DNA of 64,000 nt from Arthrobacter sp. CAU 1506 (lineage in GTDB: Bacteria > Actinomycetota > Actinomycetes > Actinomycetales > Micrococcaceae). Position numbers and translations under genes: made by a program. Below, piece by piece: positions 18,067 through 26,375 of the stretch (positions are counted from its first letter, which is position 1; every line of letters starts with the position of its first letter). A model generated the notes under the pieces. It made no database searches, was not told the DNA's origin, and saw only the letters and a program-made list of their open reading frames with translations. Location of the stretch: contig NZ_SUKC01000011.1 in NCBI RefSeq assembly GCF_005047635.1, forward strand, positions 99,513 to 163,512, written 5' to 3'.

Positions 18067-19391
18067 GGCTTGGCTGCCAGCATCCGTTCCAGCGCCACGC
18101 GGGCGGGGACGGCCACGGAATCGGACACGGTGATCCGGTTCAGCACTTCGCCGCCGGGCACTTCGCCGGTGCCGGCGTAGGCCTCGAGCACCCAGGCCAG
18201 GTAGCCCGGGTGGATCCGGTACATGGTGGAGCACGGGCAGATCACCGGATCCAGGCAGAAGATGGTGTGCTGCGGGTACTCGGCGGCCAGCCGGTTGACC
18301 ATGTTGATCTCGGTGCCGATGGCGAAGACCGTCGGCTCGGTGGCCGCCGCCACGGCCTTGCGGATGTAGTCGGTGGAGCCGGCTTCGTCCGCGGCGTCCA
18401 CCACCGGCATGGGGCATTCGGGGTGCACGATGACCCGGACGCCGGGGTAATCGGCGCGGGCCTTGTCGATCTGGTCCACCGTGAAGCGCTTGTGCACCGA
18501 GCAGAAGCCGTGCCAGAGGATCACCCGCGAGTCGAGCAGCGTGGCTTCGTCGTTGCCGCCGAGTGGTTGGCGCGGATTCCACATGGGCATCTGTTCCAGC
18601 GGCACACCCATGGCCTTGGCGGTATTGCGGCCCAGGTGCTGGTCCGGGAAGAAGAGCACGCGGTGGGCGCGCTCGAAGGCCCATTCCAACACGGTCTCGG
18701 CGTTCGACGAAGTGCAGACAATCCCGCCGTTCTCGCCGCAGAATCCCTTGAGCGCGGCCGACGAATTCATGTAGGTCACCGGGATGACCGGGACCTTGCC
18801 GTCCGCGTCCGGACCGCTGCCGAGCACACCGGTGAGCTGGTCCCAGCAGGCCTGCACCGAGTCGATGTCCGCCATGTCCGCCATCGAGCAGCCGGCCGCC
18901 AGGTTCGGCAGGATCACCGCTTGGTCGGGGCCGGAGAGCATGTCAGCGGTTTCGGCCATAAAGTGCACCCCGCAGAACACGATGACCTCAGCTTCGGGCT
19001 TCTCCTTGGCGGCGCGGGCCAACTGGAAGGAATCGCCCACGAAGTCGGCGTATTTGACCACTTCGTCGCGCTGGTAGAAGTGGCCCAGGATCACCAGCTT
19101 CTCGCCGAGCTTCTGCTTGGCGGCAAGGATCCGCGCCTCCAGCTCCGCGTCGCTGGCCAGCCGGTATTCGGCCGGAATCTCGCCCTGCCGCGGGGTGGCG
19201 GCGGGCGCCGGATCGGCCAACGAGGCGCCCGGCCCGTAGGACGGCGCCCACGCTCCGCTGGCCGACGCGGTATCAAAGGTCCACGGCCCCTCGGCCAGCC
19301 CGGGTGTGCAGGTGGACGCGGGCGCACCCGCGCCGGCAGCCAGCGCTTCCTCGCGGGTGATCAGCTGGATGGTGCTGTTGACCGATGGCAT
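18063..19391 (-). CDS. nadA: Quinolinate synthase (4Fe-4S)
   Basis: A 442-residue enzyme condensing iminoaspartate with dihydroxyacetone phosphate to quinolinate. The core starts near residue 75 with LVILGHFYQRDEVVKYADFVGDS. The three cluster cysteines fit those in FCGVHFMAETA, GGIVCTSSNAETVL and DPVICPCSTM. The N-terminal 70 residues are a poorly conserved extension that is common in actinobacterial NadA. ATG 19391 is preferred to the far longer open frame because CGGAGAACACC precedes it. A 62-base gap separates it from the regulator gene upstream, so they are probably co-transcribed. Confidence 0.96.
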   Translation of the reverse strand: MPSVNSTIQLITREEALAAGAGAPASTCTPGLAEGPWTFDTASASGAWAPSYGPGASLADPAPAATPRQGEIPAEYRLASDAELEARILAAKQKLGEKLVILGHFYQRDEVVKYADFVGDSFQLARAAKEKPEAEVIVFCGVHFMAETADMLSGPDQAVILPNLAAGCSMADMADIDSVQACWDQLTGVLGSGPDADGKVPVIPVTYMNSSAALKGFCGENGGIVCTSSNAETVLEWAFERAHRVLFFPDQHLGRNTAKAMGVPLEQMPMWNPRQPLGGNDEATLLDSRVILWHGFCSVHKRFTVDQIDKARADYPGVRVIVHPECPMPVVDAADEAGSTDYIRKAVAAATEPTVFAIGTEINMVNRLAAEYPQHTIFCLDPVICPCSTMYRIHPGYLAWVLEAYAGTGEVPGGEVLNRITVSDSVAVPARVALERMLAAKP

Positions 19392-19453
19392 GGTGTTCTC
19401 CGATGTTCTGGGCAGGTGGTCAAGTCTGGGTGTCCGTGGTGCGCGCAAGGCTG

Positions 19454-20161
19454 TCAGGCGGGCGGGCTGCCGCTGAGCTGGGCGGCGCCGCCGGTGTAGC
19501 GGTAGAGCCGGGGCGGCCGGTGCCGGCCGCCTTGCAGGTACTCGTCGGTCGGTTCGATGTCCGGCGTGGCGCGCAGCTGGCGGCGGAAGTTGGCGGGATC
19601 GAGCTGCCTGCCCAGCACGGCCTCGTAGACTTCGCGGACCTGCGCCAGCGTGAACGTGGAGCCCAGGAAGGCGTAAGCGATGGAACTGTATTCCACCTTG
19701 TTGCGCAGCCGCCACAGCGCGTACTCCACGATGTGGTTGTGGTCGAAGGCCAACTGTCCAAGGTCGTCGGCGCGCACCCAGCGGACGTTCTCCGTCTCGC
19801 GGGCCAGCGCCGCCTCGTCCGGCTTCACCAGGGCCCAGTAGACAATCGAGACCACCCGCTGGACCGGCGAACGGTCCAGGCCTCCGAACGCGTAGAGCTG
19901 CTCGAGGTAGCTCGGTTGCAGTCCGGTGGTCTCCTGCAGATTCCGGGCCGCCGCATCCTGCAGCGCTTCGTCCGGGCGGAGCGGCCCGCCGGGCAGCGCC
20001 CAAAGATCACGGAAAGGCTGGCGCGTGCGCCGGACCAGCGGCAGCCACAGCGTGGGGCCGCCGGCTTCCGGGTCCGGACGCAGGGCAAAGATGACTGTGG
20101 AAATTGCCAGTTCCGGGGGCTGTTGCGCGCGCTCGGACACGTTGGCTGAATAGACCGGCAT
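19454..20161 (-). CDS. NrtR-type Nudix-domain transcriptional regulator of NAD synthesis
   Basis: A 235-residue protein with an N-terminal Nudix fold (residues 15-150) and a C-terminal winged-helix region (about 150-225: VEYSSIAYAFLGSTFTLAQVREVYEAVLG), the NrtR architecture. The Nudix box is degenerate: GPLRPDEALQDAAARNLQETTGL has RN and ET where catalytic members have RE and EE, so pyrophosphohydrolase activity is doubtful and a sensor role is likely. Known NrtR proteins repress nad genes and respond to ADP-ribose. It heads the nadABC operon, with two palindromes just upstream. A strong GGGAGGAGG precedes ATG 20161. Confidence 0.88.
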   Translation of the reverse strand: MPVYSANVSERAQQPPELAISTVIFALRPDPEAGGPTLWLPLVRRTRQPFRDLWALPGGPLRPDEALQDAAARNLQETTGLQPSYLEQLYAFGGLDRSPVQRVVSIVYWALVKPDEAALARETENVRWVRADDLGQLAFDHNHIVEYALWRLRNKVEYSSIAYAFLGSTFTLAQVREVYEAVLGRQLDPANFRRQLRATPDIEPTDEYLQGGRHRPPRLYRYTGGAAQLSGSPPA

Positions 20162-20190
20162 GGCTGCCTCCTCCCGGAACCTGAGTAAAG

Positions 20191-20201
20191 GTCATGATGA
20201 C
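20191..20201. promoter_or_regulatory. Candidate NrtR operator, proximal palindrome
   Basis: GTCAT-G-ATGAC, a perfect 11 bp palindrome 30 bases upstream of the nrtR start codon, in the position expected for the -10 or transcription start of the nad operon. Confidence 0.45.
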
Positions 20202-20224
20202 TAGAACATATGGTAGCGGGTTAT

Positions 20225-20237
20225 GGTCAGAATGACC
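20225..20237. promoter_or_regulatory. Candidate NrtR operator, distal palindrome
   Basis: GGTCA-GAA-TGACC, a perfect inverted repeat sharing the GTCA/TGAC half-site with the palindrome at 20191-20201; centre-to-centre distance about 35 bases. Two related half-site pairs upstream of one regulator gene suggest cooperative binding. Confidence 0.4.
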
Positions 20238-20342
20238 CCATCAGATTCCTTGGGGAGCCGATTGTGACGCCGGTGCGCTGCGGCGCAGTTATCTGCGCCG
20301 ATTCCCGGAGAAGCCCGCGCCGGACATTGAGGGCTGGGACGC

Positions 20343-20355
20343 TAGGCTTCGGATC
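20343..20355 (+). promoter_or_regulatory. Candidate leaderless promoter
   Basis: TAGGCT at 20343-20348, exactly 7 bases, then ATG 20356 with no Shine-Dalgarno sequence. It is the same geometry as at 6854 and 56256. Confidence 0.4.
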
Positions 20356-20913
20356 ATGCAGCCAGAGGAGCAGCGCCGCCGGTTCGAGTGGCCGGACAAC
20401 GAGGAGATCCTGCGTCGTCGCTACGGTGCCAAACCGCGGCCGGCGAACCACCGCGTGGTGCTGGGCAGCCATGCGTTCTTCAAGGGCTGGCTGGTGGCCT
20501 TCGGTTCGTGGTTCGCTTTTTCCCTGACCATCAGCATCATCGACACGGTTGTATCGCCAGACTCGGCAGCCCTGAGCTTCTGGGGCCTGGCGCTGATGGT
20601 CAGCTTTTTCTTCGCCGCACTCCTGGGCGCGCCGGCTGCCCTCGCGGTGGCCGCCCTACTCCGTCCCGTGCGCCGGCAGTGGATCCATGTCCTGGTATTC
20701 GCCGTCGGCCTGGGCGGGTTCACGTGGGCCGTTTTTGCCGGCCTCGCTCCGGAAACGGGAGCCCTGCCTGCCGTCGTCGCCGCGATCGCCGGAACCGCAG
20801 CCGGACTCGGCCGGGCGGCGGTGATTCCCGACGTCGATATTTACGACGTCGAAATTTACGACGGCGGCGACGGCCACAGTGCCGAGGTCAGCGGGGATCG
20901 GCAGCAGCTTTGA
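20356..20913 (+). CDS. Membrane protein of unknown function
   Basis: A 185-residue protein with a charged cytoplasmic N-terminus (QRRRFEWPDNEEILRRRYGAKPRP) and four hydrophobic segments, roughly residues 45-68, 76-100, 110-130 and 133-152, then an acidic tail with the near-repeat DVDIYDVEIYDGGDGH. I recognise no family. Its 3' end overlaps the convergent Lrp/AsnC regulator gene by 26 bases. A leaderless promoter candidate precedes it, and the divergent neighbour is the nrtR-nad operon. Confidence 0.7.
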   Translation: MQPEEQRRRFEWPDNEEILRRRYGAKPRPANHRVVLGSHAFFKGWLVAFGSWFAFSLTISIIDTVVSPDSAALSFWGLALMVSFFFAALLGAPAALAVAALLRPVRRQWIHVLVFAVGLGGFTWAVFAGLAPETGALPAVVAAIAGTAAGLGRAAVIPDVDIYDVEIYDGGDGHSAEVSGDRQQL

Positions 20914-21361
20914 CCAGCGGGAGCGTTCGCTCCCGAAAATGGCTGTTGAGGACGATCACCGAGGACGAGCGGAGCACCGTATTGGTCGCCATCACCTCAT
21001 CGAGGACGCGCTGCAAATCCGCATTCGAACGGGCCACCACACAGGCCAGCAGGTCGCTTTCGCCGGACACGGTATGCAGTTCCAGCACTTCCGGAATCTC
21101 GGCGAGCGCAGCGGCCACCGCGTCGTGGCCGGATTCCTGCCGGATCACGAAAGAACAATAGGCGCGCACGACGTAGCCCAGCGCTTCGGGAGATAGCCGG
21201 GGGCCCCAGCCCGACGTCACACCGGCGCGTTGCATCTTGTCCAACCGGGCCTGTACTGTGGCACGCGCTACTTTCAGTACCCGCGAGGCTTCCAGCACGG
21301 ACATCCGCGGGTCCTCCGTGAACAGCGCGACGATGTCGGCATCGAGAGAGTCGATCTGCAT
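20888..21361 (-). CDS. Lrp/AsnC-family transcriptional regulator
   Basis: A protein of about 157 residues from ATG 21361. The N-terminal helix-turn-helix (DADIVALFTEDPRMSVLEASRVLKVARATVQARLDKMQRAG) is followed by an RAM/ligand-binding domain (HDAVAAALAEIPEVLELHTVSGESDLLACVVAR). In-frame ATGs exist at 21391 and 21490; ATG 21361 is chosen because AAGGA precedes it and it starts at the usual distance from the HTH, though 21391 remains possible. It is divergent from an amino acid permease and close to a 2-oxoacid dehydrogenase operon, so control of amino acid catabolism is likely. Confidence 0.9.
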   Translation of the reverse strand: MQIDSLDADIVALFTEDPRMSVLEASRVLKVARATVQARLDKMQRAGVTSGWGPRLSPEALGYVVRAYCSFVIRQESGHDAVAAALAEIPEVLELHTVSGESDLLACVVARSNADLQRVLDEVMATNTVLRSSSVIVLNSHFRERTLPLVKAAADPR

Positions 21362-21413
21362 GACGCTGGGCGTCCTTTCACGTTCGGTCATCGCCGGGTG
21401 CGGGAAACCGCTA

Positions 21414-21424
21414 GACAAATTGTC
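21414..21424. promoter_or_regulatory. Candidate Lrp/AsnC operator
   Basis: GACAA-A-TTGTC, a perfect 11 bp palindrome in the 101-base gap between the divergent Lrp/AsnC regulator and the permease. AT-rich palindromes of this kind are typical Lrp-family sites. Confidence 0.4.
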
Positions 21425-21462
21425 AGCCTTCGGGCTGCTTTCACCAAACAACAGGACAGTCG

Positions 21463-22875
21463 ATGCCACGACCGCGAGCCAATACCGCACACCACCGCGA
21501 CTCCACCGGCACGGCGCCCGGCAGGCTTGGCCACGGCATGAAACAGCGCCAGCTGATCATGATGGGTCTCGGCAGCGCGATCGGCGCCGGGCTTTTCCTC
21601 GGCTCCGGAGCGGGCATCCAGGCCGCCGGGCCCGCCGTGCTGATCTCCTACCTGTTGGCCGGCACGCTGGTGATCATCGTGATGTGGGCCCTGGGTGAAA
21701 TGGCCGCGGCCAACCCCAGCAGCGGCGCCTTCTCGACGTACGCGGAGAAGGCGCTCGGCCGCACTGCCGGCGCCACCATCGGCTGGCTCTGGTGGCTGCA
21801 GTTGGTCGTGGTGATCGCGGCTGAGGCGGTCGGGGCCGCCGGCCTCTTGGCCACCATCTGGCCGTCGCTGCCTGTCTGGTTGCTCGCGCTGGTCTTCATG
21901 GTGGTCTTCACGGTGATCAACCTCTTCGGTGTGCGCAACTACGGAGAATTCGAGTTCTGGTTCGCCATCTTCAAGGTCGTCGCCATCCTGGCCTTTCTCG
22001 CCATCGGTGCGGCGCTGATCTTTGGCTGGCTGCCCGACGTGGCCTCGCCCGGACTGGGCGTGATCTTCGGCGAAGACGGTTTCGCCCCCAACGGCATCGC
22101 CGGCATCGGCGCCGGGCTGCTGGTGGTGATCTTCGCCTTCGGCGGCACCGAGATCGTGGCCGTAGCGGCAGCGGAGACCGAAAACCCGGGCACCAGCGTC
22201 GCCAAGGCCATCCGCACCGTGGTCTGGCGCATTCTGGTGTTCTACTTCGGGTCCGTGCTGGTCATCGCCTTGACCGTGCCGTGGGATTCGCCCGCCTTGG
22301 CATCCCCCTTCGCCGCGGTGCTCTCCGAGGCGAAGATTCCCGGGGCGGACACAGCCATCACCTTGGTCGCAGCCATCGCGCTGCTCTCGGCACTCAACGC
22401 CAACCTGTACGGGGCCTCGCGGATGATTTTCTCCCTCTCGGAGCGGGGCGAGGCGCCTCACGCACTGCAACGGCTCAGCCAGCGCCGGGTTCCGATGAGG
22501 GCGGTGTTCGCGTCCGTGGCCTTCGGCTTCGTGGCCACCGTGCTGGAACTGGTCTTCCCGGAGCGGGTCCTCCCTGTGTTGCTGAATATCGTTGGGTCGA
22601 CCTGCCTGGTGGTCTGGGGGATGGTGCTGCTGTCCCAGTTGGTGTTGCGCCGCCGGGCTGACCGCGAGGGCACCGAACTGCCGTTCCGGATGCGCGGCTT
22701 CCCCGCCGTCACCTTCATCGGCCTGGCCTTGCTGACCATCATCCTGGTGCTGGGTTTCTTCTCCCCGGCCACCGGCATTCAACTGCTCTCCACCCTGGGG
22801 CTCATTGCCGGCATCGCCGTAGCGGCGAAAATCAACGCCCGCAGAAACACGGCAAAAAGCCCCGTTGCCCCCTGA
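21463..22875 (+). CDS. Amino acid permease (APC superfamily, AAT type)
   Basis: A 470-residue inner-membrane transporter with about 12 helices. The signature at the first helix, MKQRQLIMMGLGSAIGAGLFLGSGAGIQAAGPAVLISYLLAG, identifies the amino acid transporter (AAT) branch of the APC family, and EMAAANPSSGAFSTYAEKALG follows as in proline, GABA and asparagine permeases. The final 15 residues are hydrophilic. It is divergent from an Lrp/AsnC regulator and followed, 182 bases later, by 2-oxoacid dehydrogenase genes. The actual amino acid cannot be read from sequence. Confidence 0.93.
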   Translation: MPRPRANTAHHRDSTGTAPGRLGHGMKQRQLIMMGLGSAIGAGLFLGSGAGIQAAGPAVLISYLLAGTLVIIVMWALGEMAAANPSSGAFSTYAEKALGRTAGATIGWLWWLQLVVVIAAEAVGAAGLLATIWPSLPVWLLALVFMVVFTVINLFGVRNYGEFEFWFAIFKVVAILAFLAIGAALIFGWLPDVASPGLGVIFGEDGFAPNGIAGIGAGLLVVIFAFGGTEIVAVAAAETENPGTSVAKAIRTVVWRILVFYFGSVLVIALTVPWDSPALASPFAAVLSEAKIPGADTAITLVAAIALLSALNANLYGASRMIFSLSERGEAPHALQRLSQRRVPMRAVFASVAFGFVATVLELVFPERVLPVLLNIVGSTCLVVWGMVLLSQLVLRRRADREGTELPFRMRGFPAVTFIGLALLTIILVLGFFSPATGIQLLSTLGLIAGIAVAAKINARRNTAKSPVAP

Positions 22876-22953
22876 CTCGCTTGGCAGTTTGTCCACGCCT
22901 TCCCCCAATGGAAGCGACTAACTGCGCACGTTGTGCGGTAAATCAGTTGCAGA

Positions 22954-22986
22954 TTGCACACCCCCGCCTTCGGTGACTATCGTCAC
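22954..22986 (+). promoter_or_regulatory. Candidate promoter of the 2-oxoacid dehydrogenase operon with an overlapping palindrome
   Basis: TTGCAC at 22954-22959, an 18-base spacer and TATCGT at 22978-22983. GTGAC-TATC-GTCAC (22973-22986) is a perfect inverted repeat lying over the -10, so a repressor bound there would block transcription. The site differs from the GACAA palindrome upstream. Confidence 0.35.
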
Positions 22987-23057
22987 GGTTAGCAACCGAC
23001 GCCGTCGGCCGCCGCTTCCGGCGGGCCGCGGCACCGAAACTACGTGGAGGAGCAGGC

Positions 23058-24104
23058 ATGAGCGACACTCTTGCCCTGGACCCGTCGGCCCAGCCCGACC
23101 TGTCCGCCGAAGACCTCAAGGAGCTCTACCGGCTGATGGTGGCGGTGCGCCACCTGGACGAATCAGCCATCCGCTGGCAGCGCCAAGGGCTGATTCCCGG
23201 CTACGCGCCGGAGCTTGGCCAGGAAGCCGCGCAGGTCGGCAGCGGCTACGCACTGGATATGGAACGGGACTTCGTGTTTCCGACCTACCGGGAAATGGGC
23301 GTGGCCCGCACCGTGGGCGTGGATATGGTCGAGTACATGTCCACCCACAAGGCCAGCTGGCACGGCGGACTGTACGATCCCCAAGCATCCCGCTTCGCCC
23401 CGATCCAGGCCGTGGTGGCCGGCTCCGTGCTGCACGCCGTCGGCTGGGCCCACGGCCAGACGCTTTCCGGCACCCCTGCCGGCGAGCTCGGGGTGGCCAT
23501 CACCTACTTCGGCGACGGCGCGAGCTCGCAGGGCGACGTGCATGAAGCCATGAACTTCGCGGCCGTCATGAAGGCCCCCGTGGTCTTCTTCATCCAGAAC
23601 AACGGATTCGCCATCTCGGTGCCAACCGAGCGCCAGGTGGCCGGCGGCTCGGTGGCCGCCCGCGCCGCCGGATACGCCATGCCGTCGCTCCAGGTGGACG
23701 GTAACGACGTCGTGGCCGTGCACCAGGCCACGGCTGCCGCTCTGGCCCACGCCCGCTCCGGCAACGGCCCGGCGATCGTGGAAGCCATGACCTACCGCCG
23801 CGGCCCGCATTCCACCAGTGACGACCCGGGCCGCTACCGCACCCTGGCCGAGGAACGGGCCGACGGCGGAGAGGATCCGCTGGCCCGGATGCGCAGCCTG
23901 CTGCTGTCCGAGGGCGTCGCCGGCGAGGACTTTTTCGCTGAAACGCTCGAAGCCGCCCAGGCCGAAGAGGAACGGATCCGCCAGGGTGTGGGAGCACTTG
24001 GTTCCCGGCCGGGCACTGAAATGTTCGATTTTGTCTATCAGGAACCCACCCATGCCTTGAAGGCCCAGGCGCGCGCCTGGCGAGAGGAGTCCGAGCATGT
24101 CTGA
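23058..24104 (+). CDS. Thiamine-dependent 2-oxoacid dehydrogenase E1 alpha subunit
   Basis: A 348-residue subunit of a pyruvate- or branched-chain-type 2-oxoacid dehydrogenase. It carries the N-terminal RLMVAVRHLDESAIRWQRQGLIPGYAPELGQEAAQVGSG, the VFPTYREMG loop and the ThDP motif GDGASSQGDVHEAMNFAAVMKAPVVFFIQNN (about residues 153-183). GGAGGAG lies just before ATG 23058. It overlaps the E1 beta gene by 8 bases and heads a four-gene operon. The PDH/BCKDH-like sequence and Lrp context favour a branched-chain or pyruvate substrate; the downstream genes recall acetoin dehydrogenase. Confidence 0.92.
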   Translation: MSDTLALDPSAQPDLSAEDLKELYRLMVAVRHLDESAIRWQRQGLIPGYAPELGQEAAQVGSGYALDMERDFVFPTYREMGVARTVGVDMVEYMSTHKASWHGGLYDPQASRFAPIQAVVAGSVLHAVGWAHGQTLSGTPAGELGVAITYFGDGASSQGDVHEAMNFAAVMKAPVVFFIQNNGFAISVPTERQVAGGSVAARAAGYAMPSLQVDGNDVVAVHQATAAALAHARSGNGPAIVEAMTYRRGPHSTSDDPGRYRTLAEERADGGEDPLARMRSLLLSEGVAGEDFFAETLEAAQAEEERIRQGVGALGSRPGTEMFDFVYQEPTHALKAQARAWREESEHV

Positions 24105-25197
24105 GCACACCACTCTCAGCGACCTCGAAGCCGCCATCGACAATACGTTCGGCACCGACGCCCAGCAGGCGTCCGCCGATGTGGTGGAGCCCGCCGTGGT
24201 CACCGCCGTCGAGACCCTCTCCATGCAGCAGGCGCTGAACCGCGCACTGGCCGAGGTGCTGAAGGACAACCCCAAGGCACTGGTGCTGGGCGAGGACGTC
24301 GGACAGCTCGGCGGCGTCTTCCGGATCACCGATGGCCTGCAGAAGAAGTTCGGAGAGGACCGGGTCTTCGACACTCCGCTGGCCGAATCGGGCATTCTGG
24401 GCATGTCGGTGGGCCTGGCCATGGCCGGCTACCACCCGATCCCCGAGGTGCAGTTCGACGGCTTCGCCTACCCGGCAATCAACCAGATTGTCTGCCAGGT
24501 GGGCCGCATGAACTACCGCAGCCGCGGCACCATGCCGATGCCGATCACGCTGCGGGTACCCAGCTTCGGCGGCATCCGCGCTCCGGAGCATCACGGCGAG
24601 TCGCTGGAATCGCTGTTCGCCCACGTACCCGGACTGAAGGTGGTCTCCCCCTCCAGCCCGAACGAGGCCTACCACTTGCTCAAGCACGCCGCGACCCGGC
24701 CGGATCCGGTGATCTTCATGGAACCGAAGTCCCGTTACTGGCAGAAGGGCCCGGTGGATACGTCGCCCGCGGCCGATGCCTACTCCCCCGAAGGTTCCCG
24801 GATTGTCCGTGAAGGCAAGCACCTGACGCTGGTGGCCTGGGGTGCCATGGTGGCCCGCTGCCTGCAGGTGGCGGAGCTCGCCGCCGAAGACGGCATCGAC
24901 ATCGAGGTGCTGGACCTGCGCTGGCTCAAGCCGATCGACGCCGAGGGACTGGCGGCGTCCGTGGCCAAGACGCGACGCGCCGTCGTCGTGCATGAAGCGC
25001 CGCTGACCTCCGGCCTGGGCGCAGAAGTGGCAGCGCTGATCACCGAGCGCTGCTTCGGCACCCTGCGTGCGCCCGTTGAACGGGTGACCGGATTCGACGT
25101 ACCGTACCCGTCAGGAGATCTGGAAGACGAGTACGTACCCAACATTGACCGCATCCTGTTCGGGATCCAGCGAGTATTGGAGTATCGCCGTGGCTGA
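24097..25197 (+). CDS. Thiamine-dependent 2-oxoacid dehydrogenase E1 beta subunit
   Basis: A 366-residue transketolase-like subunit. After an unusual acidic N-terminal extension of about 40 residues, the conserved core begins LSMQQALNRALAEVLKDNPKALVLGEDVGQLGGVFRITDGLQKKFG and contains EVQFDGFAYPAINQIV, and the C-terminal domain VLDLRWLKPIDAEGLAASVAKTRRAVVVHEAP. It pairs with the alpha subunit to form the alpha2beta2 decarboxylase. Its stop overlaps the GTG of the lipoyl protein gene by 8 bases. No E3 (dihydrolipoamide dehydrogenase) gene is nearby. Confidence 0.93.
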   Translation: MSEHTTLSDLEAAIDNTFGTDAQQASADVVEPAVVTAVETLSMQQALNRALAEVLKDNPKALVLGEDVGQLGGVFRITDGLQKKFGEDRVFDTPLAESGILGMSVGLAMAGYHPIPEVQFDGFAYPAINQIVCQVGRMNYRSRGTMPMPITLRVPSFGGIRAPEHHGESLESLFAHVPGLKVVSPSSPNEAYHLLKHAATRPDPVIFMEPKSRYWQKGPVDTSPAADAYSPEGSRIVREGKHLTLVAWGAMVARCLQVAELAAEDGIDIEVLDLRWLKPIDAEGLAASVAKTRRAVVVHEAPLTSGLGAEVAALITERCFGTLRAPVERVTGFDVPYPSGDLEDEYVPNIDRILFGIQRVLEYRRG

Positions 25198-25522
25198 AAT
25201 TTCGTTCCCCTTGCCCGACTTGGGCGAAGGCCTGATCGAAGCGACCGTGCTGGAGTGGCTGGTTGCCGAGGGCGAGCAGATCGAGCGCAACCACCCGCTG
25301 GTGGAGGTGGAGACCACCAAGTCGGCCGTCGAGCTGCCCTCGCCGCAGGCCGGCAAGGTGGTGAAAATCTACGGCGGCCCCGGTGACATCATCAAGGTTG
25401 GCGAACCGCTGATCGTCTTCGAGGTTCCCGACGACACCGCCGGTATTGTGGGCACTGTACCGAAGGAAGAAGCGCCCAAGCGCCGCGTCCGCTTGACCGC
25501 GGCGCTCGACGACGAGGACTAA
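25190..25522 (+). CDS. Stand-alone lipoyl-domain protein (E2-like, no acyltransferase domain)
   Basis: A 110-residue protein consisting of one lipoyl domain (about residues 4-79) and a short charged tail. The modified lysine is Lys44 in VEVETTKSAVELPSP, and the opening FPLPDLGEGLIEATVLEWLVAEGEQI is classic. It lacks a peripheral-subunit-binding domain and a 2-oxoacid acyltransferase core, which normally make E2 over 400 residues. No frameshift is apparent: the next gene starts 2 bases behind its TAA. GTG 25190 overlaps the E1 beta gene. It should be the swinging-arm carrier of the complex. Confidence 0.88.
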   Translation: MAEISFPLPDLGEGLIEATVLEWLVAEGEQIERNHPLVEVETTKSAVELPSPQAGKVVKIYGGPGDIIKVGEPLIVFEVPDDTAGIVGTVPKEEAPKRRVRLTAALDDED

Positions 25523-25524
25523 GC

Positions 25525-26331
25525 ATGGGAACCCACCGGGAGCACACCGTTGAAGGCGTTGACCCGCACCTGCACGTGCAGGTGCACGAGGCCGCCGAGG
25601 GCACCGAAGGTCCTCGCCGCCCAGTGATCCTGCTCCACGGTTTCGCCTCCTCCGCCAAGCTCAACTGGGAGGACGCCGGCTGGATCACCGCGCTGACGCA
25701 GGCGGGTCGGCGCGTGGTCACGGTAGACCTTCCCGGCCACGGCGAAAGCACCGCCCCCGAAGAAATGGATGCCTACGCGCCCAGCCGGATCCGTGCCGAC
25801 CTGCTGCAGTTGATTCAGGACGCCAAGGTCCGGCTCTTGAAAGAGGACGACGGCGACACCGGGGTGGACCTGATCGGCTACTCCCTGGGTGCCCGGCTGG
25901 CATGGGAATTCGGCGCCACCCAGCCGGAACTGGTCCGGCGGATGGTACTCGGCGGCCCGGGCAGCGCAGACCCGCTGGCAGACTTCGACCTGCATGCCGC
26001 TCAGCGCTTCCTGGCCGACGGGACGCCGATCGAGGACGTCAACACCGCTGAACTGCTGCGGATGGCCAAGCTGGTGCCGTCCAACGACATCTTCGCGCTG
26101 ATGACCATGATCGAAGCGATCAAGACGGAACCGTTTGTGCCGGCCGAAGCTGTGCCAAAAATGCCCATCCTGCTGGTGGCCGGCGACAGGGACGACCTGG
26201 CGTCCACCGCTCCTGAGCTGGAGGCGCTCGCCGAGGCAGCCGAATTGGTGTGGCTGCCTGCCCGCACGCACGCCAATGCGGTGACTTCCCGCACCTTTAA
26301 GACCGCCGCCATCGAATTCCTCGCCGGATAA
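25525..26331 (+). CDS. Alpha/beta-fold hydrolase linked to the 2-oxoacid dehydrogenase operon
   Basis: A 268-residue alpha/beta hydrolase. The oxyanion-hole motif HGFASSAKLNWED is followed by the nucleophile elbow GYSLG (Ser near residue 121), an acid in GDRDDL and a C-terminal His in ARTHANAV, so the triad appears complete. It starts 2 bases after the lipoyl protein and closes the operon. In Pseudomonas-type acetoin dehydrogenase E2 (AcoC) a lipoyl domain and an alpha/beta hydrolase domain are fused in about 370 residues; here the two parts are separate genes with a summed length of 378. Role in acyl transfer or thioester hydrolysis is inferred. Confidence 0.85.
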   Translation: MGTHREHTVEGVDPHLHVQVHEAAEGTEGPRRPVILLHGFASSAKLNWEDAGWITALTQAGRRVVTVDLPGHGESTAPEEMDAYAPSRIRADLLQLIQDAKVRLLKEDDGDTGVDLIGYSLGARLAWEFGATQPELVRRMVLGGPGSADPLADFDLHAAQRFLADGTPIEDVNTAELLRMAKLVPSNDIFALMTMIEAIKTEPFVPAEAVPKMPILLVAGDRDDLASTAPELEALAEAAELVWLPARTHANAVTSRTFKTAAIEFLAG

Positions 26332-26375
26332 CCCATTTTCGCCCCCAACTGTAGACGCCAAGCAGGCTGATCATC

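Noticed and set aside
18067..18684. N-terminal extension of the nadB frame
   Set aside because: It lies within nadA and would put about 200 residues before the FAD motif; GTG 18066 overlapping the nadA stop is the evident start.
25145..25522. Lipoyl protein as the remnant of a frameshifted full-length E2
   Set aside because: No acyltransferase sequence follows in any frame; the next 800 bases are a complete alpha/beta hydrolase beginning 2 bases after the stop.
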